From positions 248,001 to 312,000 of the forward strand of contig JARKQJ010000091.1 in the NCBI GenBank assembly GCA_029973955.1: 64,000 bases of DNA, read 5' to 3'. The notes below the pieces were generated by a model, which saw nothing but the letters and a program-made list of their open reading frames with translations, was not told the DNA's origin and did no database searches. Of this stretch, positions 49,617-59,002 are shown piece after piece (within the stretch, counting starts at the first letter, position 1; every line of letters starts with the position of its first letter). The translations under genes and the position numbers were made by a program. The stretch comes from Paludibaculum sp. (GTDB lineage: Bacteria; Acidobacteriota; Terriglobia; Bryobacterales; Bryobacteraceae).

Positions 49617-52295
49617 ATGAAGTGGCCCTGGAACCGCGCGGAAGACGAGCTGGAGATGGAGGTGCGCCACCACATCGAGACGCTGGCGGACGCCTATGAG
49701 CGGCAAGGGATGCAGCGGGCAGAGGCGCTGGCGGCGGCGCGGAAGGAGTTCGGGCCGATGGACACCTACAAGGAAGAGTGCCGGGACGAGCGGCGGTGGC
49801 GGCCGGTGGAAGAGATCCTGCGGGACGTGCGGTTCGGCTGGAGGATGCTGAAGCGGACGCCGGCGGTGACGGCGACGGCGCTGCTATCGCTGGCGCTGGG
49901 CATTGGGGCGACGTCGGCGATTGTGACGCTGGCCGACGTGCTGTTGTGGCGGACGGTGGGGGTGCCGCAGCCGGAACAGTTGTCGGAGGTGATGTGGGAG
50001 GCGGCGGGATTCACGGATTTGAGCAACCGGTCGATGGGCGGCAATTTCCGGGACGGCGCGTTGCACGTGGCGGACTTCTTCAGCGCGCAGTCCGTGGAGG
50101 CTTTGCGCGCGGCGGCGGGGCAGGATGCGGCAGTGACGGCGCAGAGCGGCAGTGCGTTGACGAGCGTGAGTTTCGATGGGCGGCTGGCGATGGTGGAACT
50201 GCGTGGGGTGGCGGGCGACTTCTTCGAAGTACTGCGGTTGCGGCCGGCGCTGGGCCGGGTGCTGGGCAGGGAGGACGACGATGAGGCGGCGCCGCGCGTG
50301 GTGGTGTTGAGTCACCGCTTCTGGAGCGAGCGGATGGGGCGGGCGCCGGACGTAGTGGGCCGGACGCTCAAGATCAACAACCACAACTATGAAGTGGCGG
50401 GTGTGCTGCCGCGAGAGTTTGGCGGGATCACGGCCGGGGACACGGTGGAGCTGTACACGACGGTGCGGCAGAGTCCGGGCTATCTGGACCGGGACTCCGG
50501 CCTGCGGGAGTGCGCGCAGGATGCGATGTGCTGGTGGATGCATCCGCTGTTGCGGAAGGCTCCGGGGGTGCCTGAGGAGCGGCTGAAGGCGGCACTCGAT
50601 GGGGCGTTCGCGGGGAGTTGGGGCAAGCGGCCAGGGACGGATTCGGCGACGCCACACATCCGCCTGACGGAGGCGAGCCGCGGATTGGGGGAGATCCGGA
50701 GGGAGTTTGGGAAGCCGTTGAGCGTGCTGCTGGGGCTGGTGGCGATGGTGCTGCTGGCGGCGTGCGCGAATCTGGCGAATCTGTTGCTGGCGCGCAGCGT
50801 GAGCCGGGAGAAGGAGGTGGCGCTGCGGGTTTCGCTGGGTGGCGGGCGGGCGCGGCTGGTGCGGCAGTTCTTCACGGAGAGCGTGATGCTGGCTGTGTTG
50901 GGCGGGCTGATCAGCGTGCCGGTGTCGATGGGGATCATCTCAGCGCTGGCGCACCTGGTGACGGACCACGGATCGACGATGGTGATTTCGGCGGCCCCGG
51001 ATGCGCGGACCCTGGCGGGGGCGGCTGTGTTGACGCTGGTGACGCTGCTGCTGTTCGGGATCTATCCGGCGTGGCGCGCGGTGGGCGTGGATGCGGCGCC
51101 GGCGCTGAAGGGGCAGGGCCCCGGGTCCGGAGGGCATCGGAAGACGTGGGCGCCGGCGCGCCTGCTGGTGCTGGCACAGGTTTCGGTGGGCGTGGTGCTG
51201 ATGACGTCAGCGGTGTTGTTTGCGGGGAACCTGTGGGAGATCGTGCATCGCGAAGCGGGGCTGGAGCGGGGCAACGTGGTGATGTTCGGCGTGCGGCCGG
51301 GCGAACTCGGGTACCGGGACGCGGAGTTGCGGGCGTTCTATCAGAAGCTGGAGCGGCGGTTGGCGGAGACCCCGGGCGTGCAGCATGTGGGCCTTTCGGT
51401 GACGAGGCCGATGTCGCGCGGGGGATGGTGGGATCGGGCGAGGGTAGGGGAAGGGAAGGCGATGCAGTCGGCGGTGCATCATGTGACACCGGGATTCCTG
51501 GACTCGCTGCGGATCCCTGTAGTGGCGGGCCGCATGATGTCGCGGGGGGAGGTGGAGAGCGGGGCGAAGGTGGCGGTGGTGAGTGAGGAGTTCGCGGCGA
51601 AGTTGGGACTGGCGGAGCCCTTGGGCGTGCGATTCGCCGTGGGGCGCAACGGAACGGATCGTTACGAGATTGTCGGGGTGGCGCGCAATGCGCAATACGC
51701 GGACATGAAGCGTTCGGTGGCGGTGATGTACCGGCCGTTCGACTACGAGCAAGGGACGGCGACGGTGGTGCTGGGGACCGCGGCAGCGCCGGTGAGCGTG
51801 TTGCCGGGGGTGCGGGCGGCGGTGCGGGAGGTGAACCGGGATCTGCCGCTGGTGGAGGTCTACACGATGGAAGAACAGATCTCGCGAACGCTCGAGCGGG
51901 AGCGGCTGTTTGCGTGGTTGTGCGGTGGGTTTGGGGTGCTGGCGCTGATGCTGTGCGTGGTGGGATTGTATGGCCTGCTGGCCCATGCGACGGCGCGCCG
52001 GACGAAGGAGATTGGGGTAAGGATCGCGTTGGGGCCGTCGCGGGAGGGGATTCTGTGGACGACGTTGAAGGGGGGCTTGGGGCTGGCGCTGGGGGGATTG
52101 GCGCTGGGCGTGCCACCGGCGGTTTGGGCGATGAAGGTGGCGATTCGCGAGGAACTGGTGGGGGCGGGGCCATTTCCGCATGGGGCTTTGATCGCGGCGA
52201 TTGGGACGGTGCTGCTCTGTTCGGTGGCGGCGGCGCTGCTGCCGGCGGTGCGGGCCGCCTCGGTGGATCCGGTAATCGCTTTGCGGTCTGAGTGA
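49617..52295 (+). CDS. ADOP family ABC-type permease (MacB/FtsX-like)
   Basis: An 892-residue membrane protein of the acidobacterial duplicated orphan permease type. It has an N-terminal cytoplasmic helical part (EDELEMEVRHHIETLADAYE), then two repeats of one MacB-type periplasmic domain plus membrane segments. TM helices are near residues 80-100 (TATALLSLALGIGATSAIVT), 365-390, 420-445, 470-490, 510-530, and three at the end (PHGALIAAIGTVLLCSVAAALL). The characteristic ANLANLLLARSVSREKEVALRVSLGGGR and TKEIGVRIALGPSR are present. No ATPase gene is adjacent, hence 'orphan'. The transported substrate is unknown. Confidence 0.93.
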   Translation: MKWPWNRAEDELEMEVRHHIETLADAYERQGMQRAEALAAARKEFGPMDTYKEECRDERRWRPVEEILRDVRFGWRMLKRTPAVTATALLSLALGIGATSAIVTLADVLLWRTVGVPQPEQLSEVMWEAAGFTDLSNRSMGGNFRDGALHVADFFSAQSVEALRAAAGQDAAVTAQSGSALTSVSFDGRLAMVELRGVAGDFFEVLRLRPALGRVLGREDDDEAAPRVVVLSHRFWSERMGRAPDVVGRTLKINNHNYEVAGVLPREFGGITAGDTVELYTTVRQSPGYLDRDSGLRECAQDAMCWWMHPLLRKAPGVPEERLKAALDGAFAGSWGKRPGTDSATPHIRLTEASRGLGEIRREFGKPLSVLLGLVAMVLLAACANLANLLLARSVSREKEVALRVSLGGGRARLVRQFFTESVMLAVLGGLISVPVSMGIISALAHLVTDHGSTMVISAAPDARTLAGAAVLTLVTLLLFGIYPAWRAVGVDAAPALKGQGPGSGGHRKTWAPARLLVLAQVSVGVVLMTSAVLFAGNLWEIVHREAGLERGNVVMFGVRPGELGYRDAELRAFYQKLERRLAETPGVQHVGLSVTRPMSRGGWWDRARVGEGKAMQSAVHHVTPGFLDSLRIPVVAGRMMSRGEVESGAKVAVVSEEFAAKLGLAEPLGVRFAVGRNGTDRYEIVGVARNAQYADMKRSVAVMYRPFDYEQGTATVVLGTAAAPVSVLPGVRAAVREVNRDLPLVEVYTMEEQISRTLERERLFAWLCGGFGVLALMLCVVGLYGLLAHATARRTKEIGVRIALGPSREGILWTTLKGGLGLALGGLALGVPPAVWAMKVAIREELVGAGPFPHGALIAAIGTVLLCSVAAALLPAVRAASVDPVIALRSE

Positions 52296-52323
52296 GGCAC
52301 GGCGGAAGCCGGGGCGCGATGAC

Positions 52324-53526
52324 TCAAAGCGCGGCGGCGGCGGCGACGGCAGCGAGGGTCATGCCGAGGACTTCGCTGTCACCCAGGTTGTACTCGAAGA
52401 GGCCGGTGACCAGGACTCCGATGACCACCGCCACGCCGGCGCGGAGGAACCACGCGGCGGGGTCGTGCGGGGCGTGGAGCAGGCGGGCGAGCCAGTCCTT
52501 TGCGGTGAGCAGGAAGAAGAAGATGACGGCGATGGCGGCGGGGATGCCGCGCTCGGCGGCGTAGTGGATATAGATGTTGTGGAGGTGGCCGTAGTAGCCT
52601 TCGGGCAACTGCTGGGGCAGGTCGGCGGGGATGTAGTCCTTGACGTGCGGGCCGACGCGCTCCAGGCCGAGGCCGAGGAGCGGATGGGCCTTGATCATCT
52701 CGACACCGGTGCGGAAGGTGTAGACGCGGTGCATGTTGGAATCGTGCTCGCCGTGCGGTTTGACGAAGGACGTGACGCGCTCGCGGAGGGACGCCGGGCC
52801 CACGGCCACGGCGGTCAAGGCGACAACGGGCACCAGCGCGACGGTCCAGCGCTTCCAGCCCCAAAGCAGGTACAGCACGGCGACTCCGGTGGCGATCCAG
52901 ACGCCGCGCGTCCAGGCGAGCAACAGCGCCAGGCCGACGATGGGCAGGCAGAGCAGCAGAGCGAAGCGCATACGGCGTTCGGGCTTGCCGTAGAGCAAGA
53001 GGGCGAGGCCGGCGAGCAGGACGATCATCATCTGGCCGCTAAAGGTCATCCAGTGGCTGTTGAAGCCGGTGATGCGGTCGCCCACGTAGGACAAGTAGAA
53101 GTTCTTGCCCTGCTCGGCCGCGCGTTGGTATTTCGCGCCAAACTGCCAGATGCCGCGGAGGGCGGAGGCAGTGCCCCCGGCCAGCCAGGCGGCGGTGAGC
53201 CAGCGCGGATGGTCGGGCGAGCGAAAAGTGGAGCAGATCGCCACCAGCATCAGCCAGACGTAGAACTTGCGGATCTGCGGCAGACCGGCGGCTGGCTGGT
53301 CACTGAACGCCAAAGCGAGGAGAGAAAGAGAGGCGAAGACGGCGAGCCACGGCCAATGTTTGGGAGCCCGCCACTCGACCCTGGCGAGGAGCATGGCGGC
53401 GAGTGCGGCGCCGAGCAGGATCTGAGAGGCGGCGATGGAAACGGCAGCGGCTGCTCCGGCGCCGAGGGCGCACCAGAAGGCGGCCTGCTGGAAGCGCTCT
53501 CTGCCGTCTGAAAGGGCCGGTTTCAT
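52324..53526 (-). CDS. O-antigen ligase-like membrane protein
   Basis: A 400-residue polytopic membrane protein with about ten hydrophobic segments, e.g. AVSIAASQILLGAALAAMLL, MMIVLLAGLALLLYG, LLLCLPIVGLALLLAW and VAVVIGVLVTGLFEYNLGD. The signature of the Wzy_C/WaaL family is visible: HRVYTFRTGVEMIKAHPLLGLGLERVGP, and then GHLHNIYIHYAAERGIPA in the large periplasmic loop. Such proteins join polysaccharide to lipid A core or polymerise repeat units at the periplasmic face. No LPS genes are adjacent. The ATG giving MKPALSDGRE is preferred to one eight codons earlier. Confidence 0.87.
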   Translation of the reverse strand: MKPALSDGRERFQQAAFWCALGAGAAAAVSIAASQILLGAALAAMLLARVEWRAPKHWPWLAVFASLSLLALAFSDQPAAGLPQIRKFYVWLMLVAICSTFRSPDHPRWLTAAWLAGGTASALRGIWQFGAKYQRAAEQGKNFYLSYVGDRITGFNSHWMTFSGQMMIVLLAGLALLLYGKPERRMRFALLLCLPIVGLALLLAWTRGVWIATGVAVLYLLWGWKRWTVALVPVVALTAVAVGPASLRERVTSFVKPHGEHDSNMHRVYTFRTGVEMIKAHPLLGLGLERVGPHVKDYIPADLPQQLPEGYYGHLHNIYIHYAAERGIPAAIAVIFFFLLTAKDWLARLLHAPHDPAAWFLRAGVAVVIGVLVTGLFEYNLGDSEVLGMTLAAVAAAAAL

Positions 53527-53572
53527 CCCCAGTGGTCCAGTGTGACACAATACCGGACAGGAGAGTGGCCCG

Positions 53573-54052
53573 TTGCAGATCTACCTGCTTCGTCATGGGA
53601 TTGCGGAAGACGCCCTGCTCGGGAAGCGAGACGCCGAACGGGCTCTCACGCTGGACGGAAAGAAGAAACTGAGGGGAGTGCTGCGCCGGGCCAAGGAAGC
53701 GGGCGTCTCTCCGAGTGTCATCCTTTCCAGTCCCTATTTGAGGGCAATGGAGACGTCTGAGATCGTGCGTTCCGTGCTCGCGCCGCACGCCCATATCCTG
53801 CGATGCCAACAGTTGGTGCCTTCGGCGCGTCCGGAAGACGCCTGGGAGGAGATCCGGTTGCACCGCGACCAGGCGCAGGTACTGTGCTCCAGCCACGAGC
53901 CGCTTTGTTCTTTCCTGGCCGGGTATCTGCTGCGCAGTCCGAACCTGGAGATCGACTTCAAGAAGGGTGCGTTGTTGCGGGTGGACGTGGAGAACGCGGC
54001 GGTCCACCCACGCGGCATTCTCAGGTGGATGCTGGCTCCGAAGCTGGCCTGA
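53573..54052 (+). CDS. sixA: Phosphohistidine phosphatase SixA
   Basis: A 159-residue histidine-phosphatase superfamily protein: LLRHGIAED with catalytic Arg7-His8-Gly9, ERALTLDGKKKLRGV, ILSSPYLRAMETSEIV, and the second His in CSSHEPL. SixA removes phosphate from histidine residues in phosphorelay or PTS-related proteins. The start is TTG with AGGAGAG eight bases upstream, between the divergent O-antigen ligase gene and this frame. Its last 32 bases overlap the 3' end of the convergent nucleotidyltransferase gene. Confidence 0.87.
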   Translation: MQIYLLRHGIAEDALLGKRDAERALTLDGKKKLRGVLRRAKEAGVSPSVILSSPYLRAMETSEIVRSVLAPHAHILRCQQLVPSARPEDAWEEIRLHRDQAQVLCSSHEPLCSFLAGYLLRSPNLEIDFKKGALLRVDVENAAVHPRGILRWMLAPKLA

Positions 54053-55376
54053 GCATCTCCTGCCTGGCGAAGTGGAGGGCGGCATCGCGATCGGCGAGGC
54101 GGCCTTCGAGTTGCTCGGTTTCGACGGCGTGCAGGACGGTGGCGAAACGCGGGCCGGGGCGGAAGCCCATCTGAATGAGATCCCGGCCGGTGATGAGCGG
54201 GCGCGGACGCAGGGCCTCGGGCGGGATGGCACGCAGGCGTTCGCGGACGGCGTGGTAGTTGGTGAGCGGGCGCAGGCCGCCCAGCAGGTCGAGGCGGTGG
54301 AGTTCGAGCAGTTCGTCGAACCTGGGCTGGCGGGAAAAGCGTTTGAAAGTGGCATCCGTCATCTGAGGCGCGTCTTTGAAGCGCATGTGTTGCGCGGTCA
54401 TCCAGGAGACGGTGTCGACGATTTCCGAGGGGTAGCGAAGGCGGGTGAGGATCTGGCGGGCGAGCTCGGCGCCGACGCGTTCGTGGCCGCTGAAGCGGAT
54501 GCGGTCTTCGTGCGTTTGAGTAAGCGGTTTGCCGACGTCGTGCAGTAGCGCGCCCAGGGCCAGTTCGAGCGATGAATGCCCGAGTTGCTCCAATAGTCCG
54601 AGCGTGTGCAGCCACACGTCGCCTTCGGGGTGGAATTCGGGCGGCTGCTGGACTCCCTTCATGCGGTCCACTTCGGGCAGGATCCGGGAGAGCAGGCCGG
54701 TTTGGTCGAGCAGTTCGAAGCCGCGGCGGGCGCCGCCCTCGGTGAGGATGCGCGAAAGCTCGTCGCGGATGCGTTCGGGCGAGATCCGGGTGATCCCTGA
54801 TGCGCAGCGCTGGATGGCGGCGAACGTCTCGCTTTCAATTGCAAAGCCGAGGCGGGCGGCGAAACGCACGGCGCGGAGCAGGCGGAGGTAGTCTTCGGCG
54901 AATCGCTGCGCGGGATCGCCGATGGCGCGGATGAGGCGGCGGTCCAGGTCGGCTTGGCCGCCGACGAGGTCTGTGATCTCTCCGGTGAAGGGGTCCTCGA
55001 GGAGAGCGTTAATGGTGAAGTCGCGGCGGCTGAGGTCGAGCTGGACGTCCTTCTCGAAGCTGACTTCAGTAGGGTGGCGGCCGTCGTCGTAGGCGCGTTC
55101 GGAGCGGTAGGTGGCGATCTGGATCTCTTCGCCATCGCGGCGGAGAAGGATGACTCCGAAATGCGCGCCGACTTCGAGTGCGCCGGGAAAGAGCCGCAGG
55201 AGTTCGGGAGGCGTTGCGTCGGTGGTGAGGTCGCGGTCGTGCACATCGAGGCCGAGAAGCCTGTCGCGCACGCAGCCGCCCACCAGGTGGACCTGGTAGC
55301 CCGCCCGGCGCAGGATTTCGGCCGCATGGCGGGCCAACGCGCCGCCGGACTGCCCTTGATGGCTCACAACCTCCAT
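54021..55376 (-). CDS. cca: tRNA nucleotidyltransferase / poly(A) polymerase family, with HD domain
   Basis: A 451-residue class II nucleotidyltransferase that adds CCA, or part of it, to tRNA 3' ends, or A-tails to RNA. Head domain HLVGGCVRDRLLGLDVHDRDLTTDA with the Asp-x-Asp metal site, then SRRDFTINALLEDP, the tRNA-binding RFAEDYLRLLRAVRFAARLGF and GITRISPERIRDEL. An HD domain follows (LGALLHDVGKPLTQ), as in CCA enzymes with phosphatase activity. The only tRNA in this window encodes its own CCA. The ATG giving MEVVSHQGQ is preferred over a longer upstream reading that enters the divergent transporter gene. Confidence 0.9.
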   Translation of the reverse strand: MEVVSHQGQSGGALARHAAEILRRAGYQVHLVGGCVRDRLLGLDVHDRDLTTDATPPELLRLFPGALEVGAHFGVILLRRDGEEIQIATYRSERAYDDGRHPTEVSFEKDVQLDLSRRDFTINALLEDPFTGEITDLVGGQADLDRRLIRAIGDPAQRFAEDYLRLLRAVRFAARLGFAIESETFAAIQRCASGITRISPERIRDELSRILTEGGARRGFELLDQTGLLSRILPEVDRMKGVQQPPEFHPEGDVWLHTLGLLEQLGHSSLELALGALLHDVGKPLTQTHEDRIRFSGHERVGAELARQILTRLRYPSEIVDTVSWMTAQHMRFKDAPQMTDATFKRFSRQPRFDELLELHRLDLLGGLRPLTNYHAVRERLRAIPPEALRPRPLITGRDLIQMGFRPGPRFATVLHAVETEQLEGRLADRDAALHFARQEMLRPASEPAST

Positions 55377-55401
55377 GCAATCATCGTAGGATAGCTGCGA
55401 A

Positions 55402-57645
55402 ATGGAAGACTCCAGTACAGCCTCACCAAACCTGCAGGGCCGGTCGCCATCCAACGCCAAGGTCGTCGTCGCCACCACCGTTGCCCTCTCGTTCATCTCT
55501 TTCTGGCGCGGGGCTTCCATTGTCCTGAGCGATCTGGCATCGACGATGTTCTATGTCGGCGGCATTGCGGAGCAGGCCATCGGCAAGTCCGCGCCGTGGT
55601 TTGTGCTGGCGGTGCTGCTGTTCGGTTTTGCCATCCGCTCCATCTACCTGGAAAGCTGCGGCATGTTCGTGCGCGGCGGCGTGTACGTGGTGGTGCGCGA
55701 TTCGATGGGGCCGCGCATGGCCAAGCTCAGCGTCTCCGCGCTGGTAGTGGACTACATCCTCACTGGGCCGATCTCATCGGTTTCCGCGGGGCAGTATCTG
55801 GGGCGCCTGATCAACGAATTGTTTGAATTCATCCATCTGGAATACCACCTGGATCCGAACCTCTTCGCGATGTTTTTCGGCGTTTCGGTGACCTGCTACT
55901 TCTGGAGGCAGAACATCAAAGGTATTCATGAGTCGTCGTCGAAGGCGCTGCGGATCATGCAGGTGACCACGGTGATGGTGTTCCTGCTTCTGATCTGGTG
56001 CCCGGTGACGCTGCTGGTGCAGAAGAAGTTCGCGCTGCCACCGCTGCCGACGCTGCCGGTTCTGAAGTTCGATTCCACCTCGCTGGGCTGGCTGGAAGGG
56101 ACCTTCTGGCCCACCATCTGGCCGGCGGCGCTGGTGATCGGCTTCGGACACACGCTGCTGGCCATGAGCGGGTTTGAGACGCTGGCGCAGGTGTACCGCG
56201 AGATCGCCTACCCGAAGATGAAGAACCTGAAGATCACGGCCAACATCGTGTGCACCTACGCGCTGCTGGCGACGGGCCTGGTCTCGTTCTACGCCGTGAT
56301 GATCATCCCGGATTCGGAGCGCTCGAAATACTACGACAACCTGATCGGCGGTCTGTCGATGAGCCTGGCGGGGCCGGAGATTCTCAAGCTGGGCTTCCAC
56401 ATCTTTGTGGTGATCGTGGGCGCGATGATCCTTTCCGGCGCGGTGAACACGTCGATCATCGGCGCCAACGGCATTCTGAACCGGGTGGCGGAGGACGGCG
56501 TGCTGACGCCGTGGTTCCGCAAGCCGCAGAAGCGTTTCGGCACCACTTCGAGGCTGATTTCGCTGATCGCCATCGCGCAGTTGCTCACGATCATCGCCTC
56601 GCGCGGCGACGTCTATCTGCTGGGCGAAGCCTATGCGTTCGGCGTCGTGTGGAGCTTCGCGCTGAAAGGGCTGGGCGTGCTGGCGCTGCGCTTCCAGCGG
56701 CACGATCAGGAGTACAAGTTCCCGGTCAATATACGGCTGGGCAAGCTGGAGATCCCGGTGGGGCTGGCCGTGACCACGCTGATGCTGCTGATGGTGGCCA
56801 TCGCCAACCTGCTGACGAAGAAGGTGGCGACGGTTTACGGCGTCAGTCTGACCATAGTGCTGTTTCTGGTGTTTACGCTTTCTGAGCGATGGAATGCGCG
56901 CGCACGGAAGTCCGCCGAGAAAGGCCACGTGCTGGAAGAGTTCAATCTCGAGCATCAGCCGGAGGTGGACGATGCGAACGTGCACGCGCGTCCGGGGTGC
57001 GTGCTGGTGGCCATCCGCGACTTCAACAATATGGACCACCTGAAGCGCGTGCTGGAGAAGACCAACCTGCGCCGCCACGACATCGTGGTGATGACGGTGC
57101 GGCCGGTGACGGGCTCGGCGGGCGAGTACGATTTGAGTGACTCCCAGCTCTTTTCCGATTACGAGCAGGAGCTATTTACGCGCGTGGTGGCGCTGGCGGA
57201 AAAAGAGGGCAAGCCGGTGGAACTGCTGGTGGTGCCTTCCAACGACGCTTTCATCGCCCTGGTGCAGACCGCTCAGAACCTGAAGGCCTCAAAGCTGGTG
57301 ACGGGCGTGTCGCGGGCGATGAGCAGCGACGAACTGGCGCGGCGTATCGGCCTGGCCTGGGAGAAACTGCCGGAACCGCGGCAGGCGTTTTCACTGGAGA
57401 TCATCGCGCCGGACCGGCCGCCGTCCTACGTGAATCTGGGGCCGCACCCGCCGCGGCTGTGGCCTGAAGACGTAGACCGGCTGCACGATATCTGGCTGCG
57501 GCTGACCGCGTCGGAAGGATTCGGGTCGAATCTGCACCACAGGGACGTGGTCGGAGCGGCACTGCGCGCGCTGGAGCGCGACCTGGAATCGCCGCGCCGC
57601 GCACAGGTGCTGGACGAGATTCGCAAGCAGACACCGAAGAGCTGA
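55402..57645 (+). CDS. APC-superfamily transporter with large cytoplasmic C-terminal domain
   Basis: A 747-residue amino-acid/polyamine-type transporter. About twelve membrane segments occupy residues 25-500, beginning VVVATTVALSFISFWRGASI; the APC-like GGVYVVVRDSMGP and FGHTLLAMSGFETLAQVYREIA follow. The last 230 residues are soluble, with GCVLVAIRDFNNMDHLKRVL, DIVVMTVRPV and SKLVTGVSRAMSSDELARRIG, a nucleotide-binding-like alpha/beta pattern as in universal stress domains fused to some APC transporters. Starts 25 bases from the divergent cca gene. Substrate unknown. Confidence 0.88.
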   Translation: MEDSSTASPNLQGRSPSNAKVVVATTVALSFISFWRGASIVLSDLASTMFYVGGIAEQAIGKSAPWFVLAVLLFGFAIRSIYLESCGMFVRGGVYVVVRDSMGPRMAKLSVSALVVDYILTGPISSVSAGQYLGRLINELFEFIHLEYHLDPNLFAMFFGVSVTCYFWRQNIKGIHESSSKALRIMQVTTVMVFLLLIWCPVTLLVQKKFALPPLPTLPVLKFDSTSLGWLEGTFWPTIWPAALVIGFGHTLLAMSGFETLAQVYREIAYPKMKNLKITANIVCTYALLATGLVSFYAVMIIPDSERSKYYDNLIGGLSMSLAGPEILKLGFHIFVVIVGAMILSGAVNTSIIGANGILNRVAEDGVLTPWFRKPQKRFGTTSRLISLIAIAQLLTIIASRGDVYLLGEAYAFGVVWSFALKGLGVLALRFQRHDQEYKFPVNIRLGKLEIPVGLAVTTLMLLMVAIANLLTKKVATVYGVSLTIVLFLVFTLSERWNARARKSAEKGHVLEEFNLEHQPEVDDANVHARPGCVLVAIRDFNNMDHLKRVLEKTNLRRHDIVVMTVRPVTGSAGEYDLSDSQLFSDYEQELFTRVVALAEKEGKPVELLVVPSNDAFIALVQTAQNLKASKLVTGVSRAMSSDELARRIGLAWEKLPEPRQAFSLEIIAPDRPPSYVNLGPHPPRLWPEDVDRLHDIWLRLTASEGFGSNLHHRDVVGAALRALERDLESPRRAQVLDEIRKQTPKS

Positions 57646-57650
57646 CGAGG

Positions 57651-57914
57651 CTACTTCTTCTTCGCGCTGCCCTTCTGCTCTTCTTCGGCTGCGCCGGGAA
57701 TCCCACTCAAGACGGTATTGAAGAGCTCCGCTTTCTTGAGGTCGCGCTTGGAGGGAGGAGCTTCGCCCTTGCGGTACGGCCCCTCGTTGTAACAGGTGCG
57801 GCATCGTACCTTCGCCGGCTCACCCTCCACCAGCGACAGAATGGAGTGGTTGGTCAGGCGCTTGCACTTGATGCAGTAGTCGTCCACATCATCGCCTAGG
57901 CGCAGTTGGAACAT
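57651..57914 (-). CDS. Small zinc-ribbon protein
   Basis: An 87-residue protein with two Cys pairs, CIKC (residues 14-17) and CRTC (38-41), separated by 20 residues, fit for one zinc ribbon. The tail is Lys/Glu-rich (PPSKRDLKKAEL, EEEQKGSAKKK). Starts MFQLRLGDDVDD. Zinc ribbons of this kind bind nucleic acid or protein; no specific family is recognised. Convergent with the transporter gene, 5 bases apart. Confidence 0.75.
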   Translation of the reverse strand: MFQLRLGDDVDDYCIKCKRLTNHSILSLVEGEPAKVRCRTCYNEGPYRKGEAPPSKRDLKKAELFNTVLSGIPGAAEEEQKGSAKKK

Positions 57915-58006
57915 GGAGATCTCCCAGCCCGAGACTAACATTGATGGGGTGCCGCACTCAATGGCCTTTTCATTGACGGCCGCCCAGGCGGTTACCATAG
58001 GAGTGC

Positions 58007-59002
58007 ATGCTGCGCGGCAAGTGGATCCTGATCTGCGGCGTTCTTCTGATCGCGGTGGCCGGAGCCGGCTCCATCCTGTGGATCCGGCGGCAGGCGCCTC
58101 CGCCGAAGCCGGTCCAGAAGCAGGCGGTGGAACTGCCGAAGGGCGCCGAAGTGACGCTCACCGGCAGAATTCAGGCGGCCGACGTGATTCACCTGGACGC
58201 TCCGCTGGACGGCGTATTGGAAGAGTTGCCGGTGAAGAACGGCGACGAAGTGTACGAAGGGCAGATTCTGGCGCGCATCGCCAACGCGGTGCTGCAGGAA
58301 AACGAGAAGGAAACGCTGCTGGAGACCGAGCGGGCCCAGTCGAAAATCTCGTCGCTGGAGGCGGAGTTGACGGCGGCGCGGCTGGAAGATTCGCGTCTTT
58401 CGGCGGAGCTGTCGCGCGCGCGCGCCGAAAGTACCCGCACTGAGCGGGTATATCAGCGGCAGGAGATGCTGAACCGCGAGGGCGCCACGCCGCGGTTGAG
58501 TTATGAGAAGGCGCAGAAGGACTACGGCACCGCCAAAGACGAACTGGAACATGCGCAATCCTCGGCCGGCGCAGCGCAGGATCGCATTCAACGCATCCTG
58601 AAAGAGATCGAGCTCGGCAAGAAGGCGCTGGCCGAGAAGGAAGCGGCGCACGAGGCTGCGAAGTCAGAACTGGCGGCGGCCTCGATCCTCGCGCCGGCCG
58701 ACGGCTTGATCGTCGCCATCAGGAAAGCGGAGGGGGAGGAAGTGCAGCGATCGCAGGGGCCGTTGATCGACCTCGCGACGGATCTGAGCCATCTGCAGAT
58801 CGTGGTGGATGCGCCGCCGGCCTACACAAAACGTCTGGTGCAGGGCAAAGTGGTTTCGATCGTCATGGCCGAGCTGCCGGGCAGCGGATTGCAGGCCGAG
58901 ATTACCAGCGTGGAGCCGGAGCGATTCGTGGTGGATTTCTCCAGCCCCACGCCGTTGGTGAAGCCCGGCATGTCAGCGGCCATCCGGGTGAAGCTGGACT
59001 AA
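58007..59002 (+). CDS. HlyD-like periplasmic adaptor protein
   Basis: A 331-residue membrane-fusion-type protein. One N-terminal membrane segment (ILICGVLLIAVAGAGSILW), a biotinyl-lipoyl half-motif (VIHLDAPLDGVLEELPVKNGDEVYEGQ), a long coiled coil (about 100-225), the second lipoyl half (ASILAPADGLIVAIRKAEGEEV), and a beta-barrel end (PGMSAAIRVKLD). Such proteins link inner-membrane pumps to outer-membrane channels. No ABC transporter, RND pump or TolC gene is beside it, so its partners must be encoded elsewhere. Confidence 0.85.
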   Translation: MLRGKWILICGVLLIAVAGAGSILWIRRQAPPPKPVQKQAVELPKGAEVTLTGRIQAADVIHLDAPLDGVLEELPVKNGDEVYEGQILARIANAVLQENEKETLLETERAQSKISSLEAELTAARLEDSRLSAELSRARAESTRTERVYQRQEMLNREGATPRLSYEKAQKDYGTAKDELEHAQSSAGAAQDRIQRILKEIELGKKALAEKEAAHEAAKSELAAASILAPADGLIVAIRKAEGEEVQRSQGPLIDLATDLSHLQIVVDAPPAYTKRLVQGKVVSIVMAELPGSGLQAEITSVEPERFVVDFSSPTPLVKPGMSAAIRVKLD

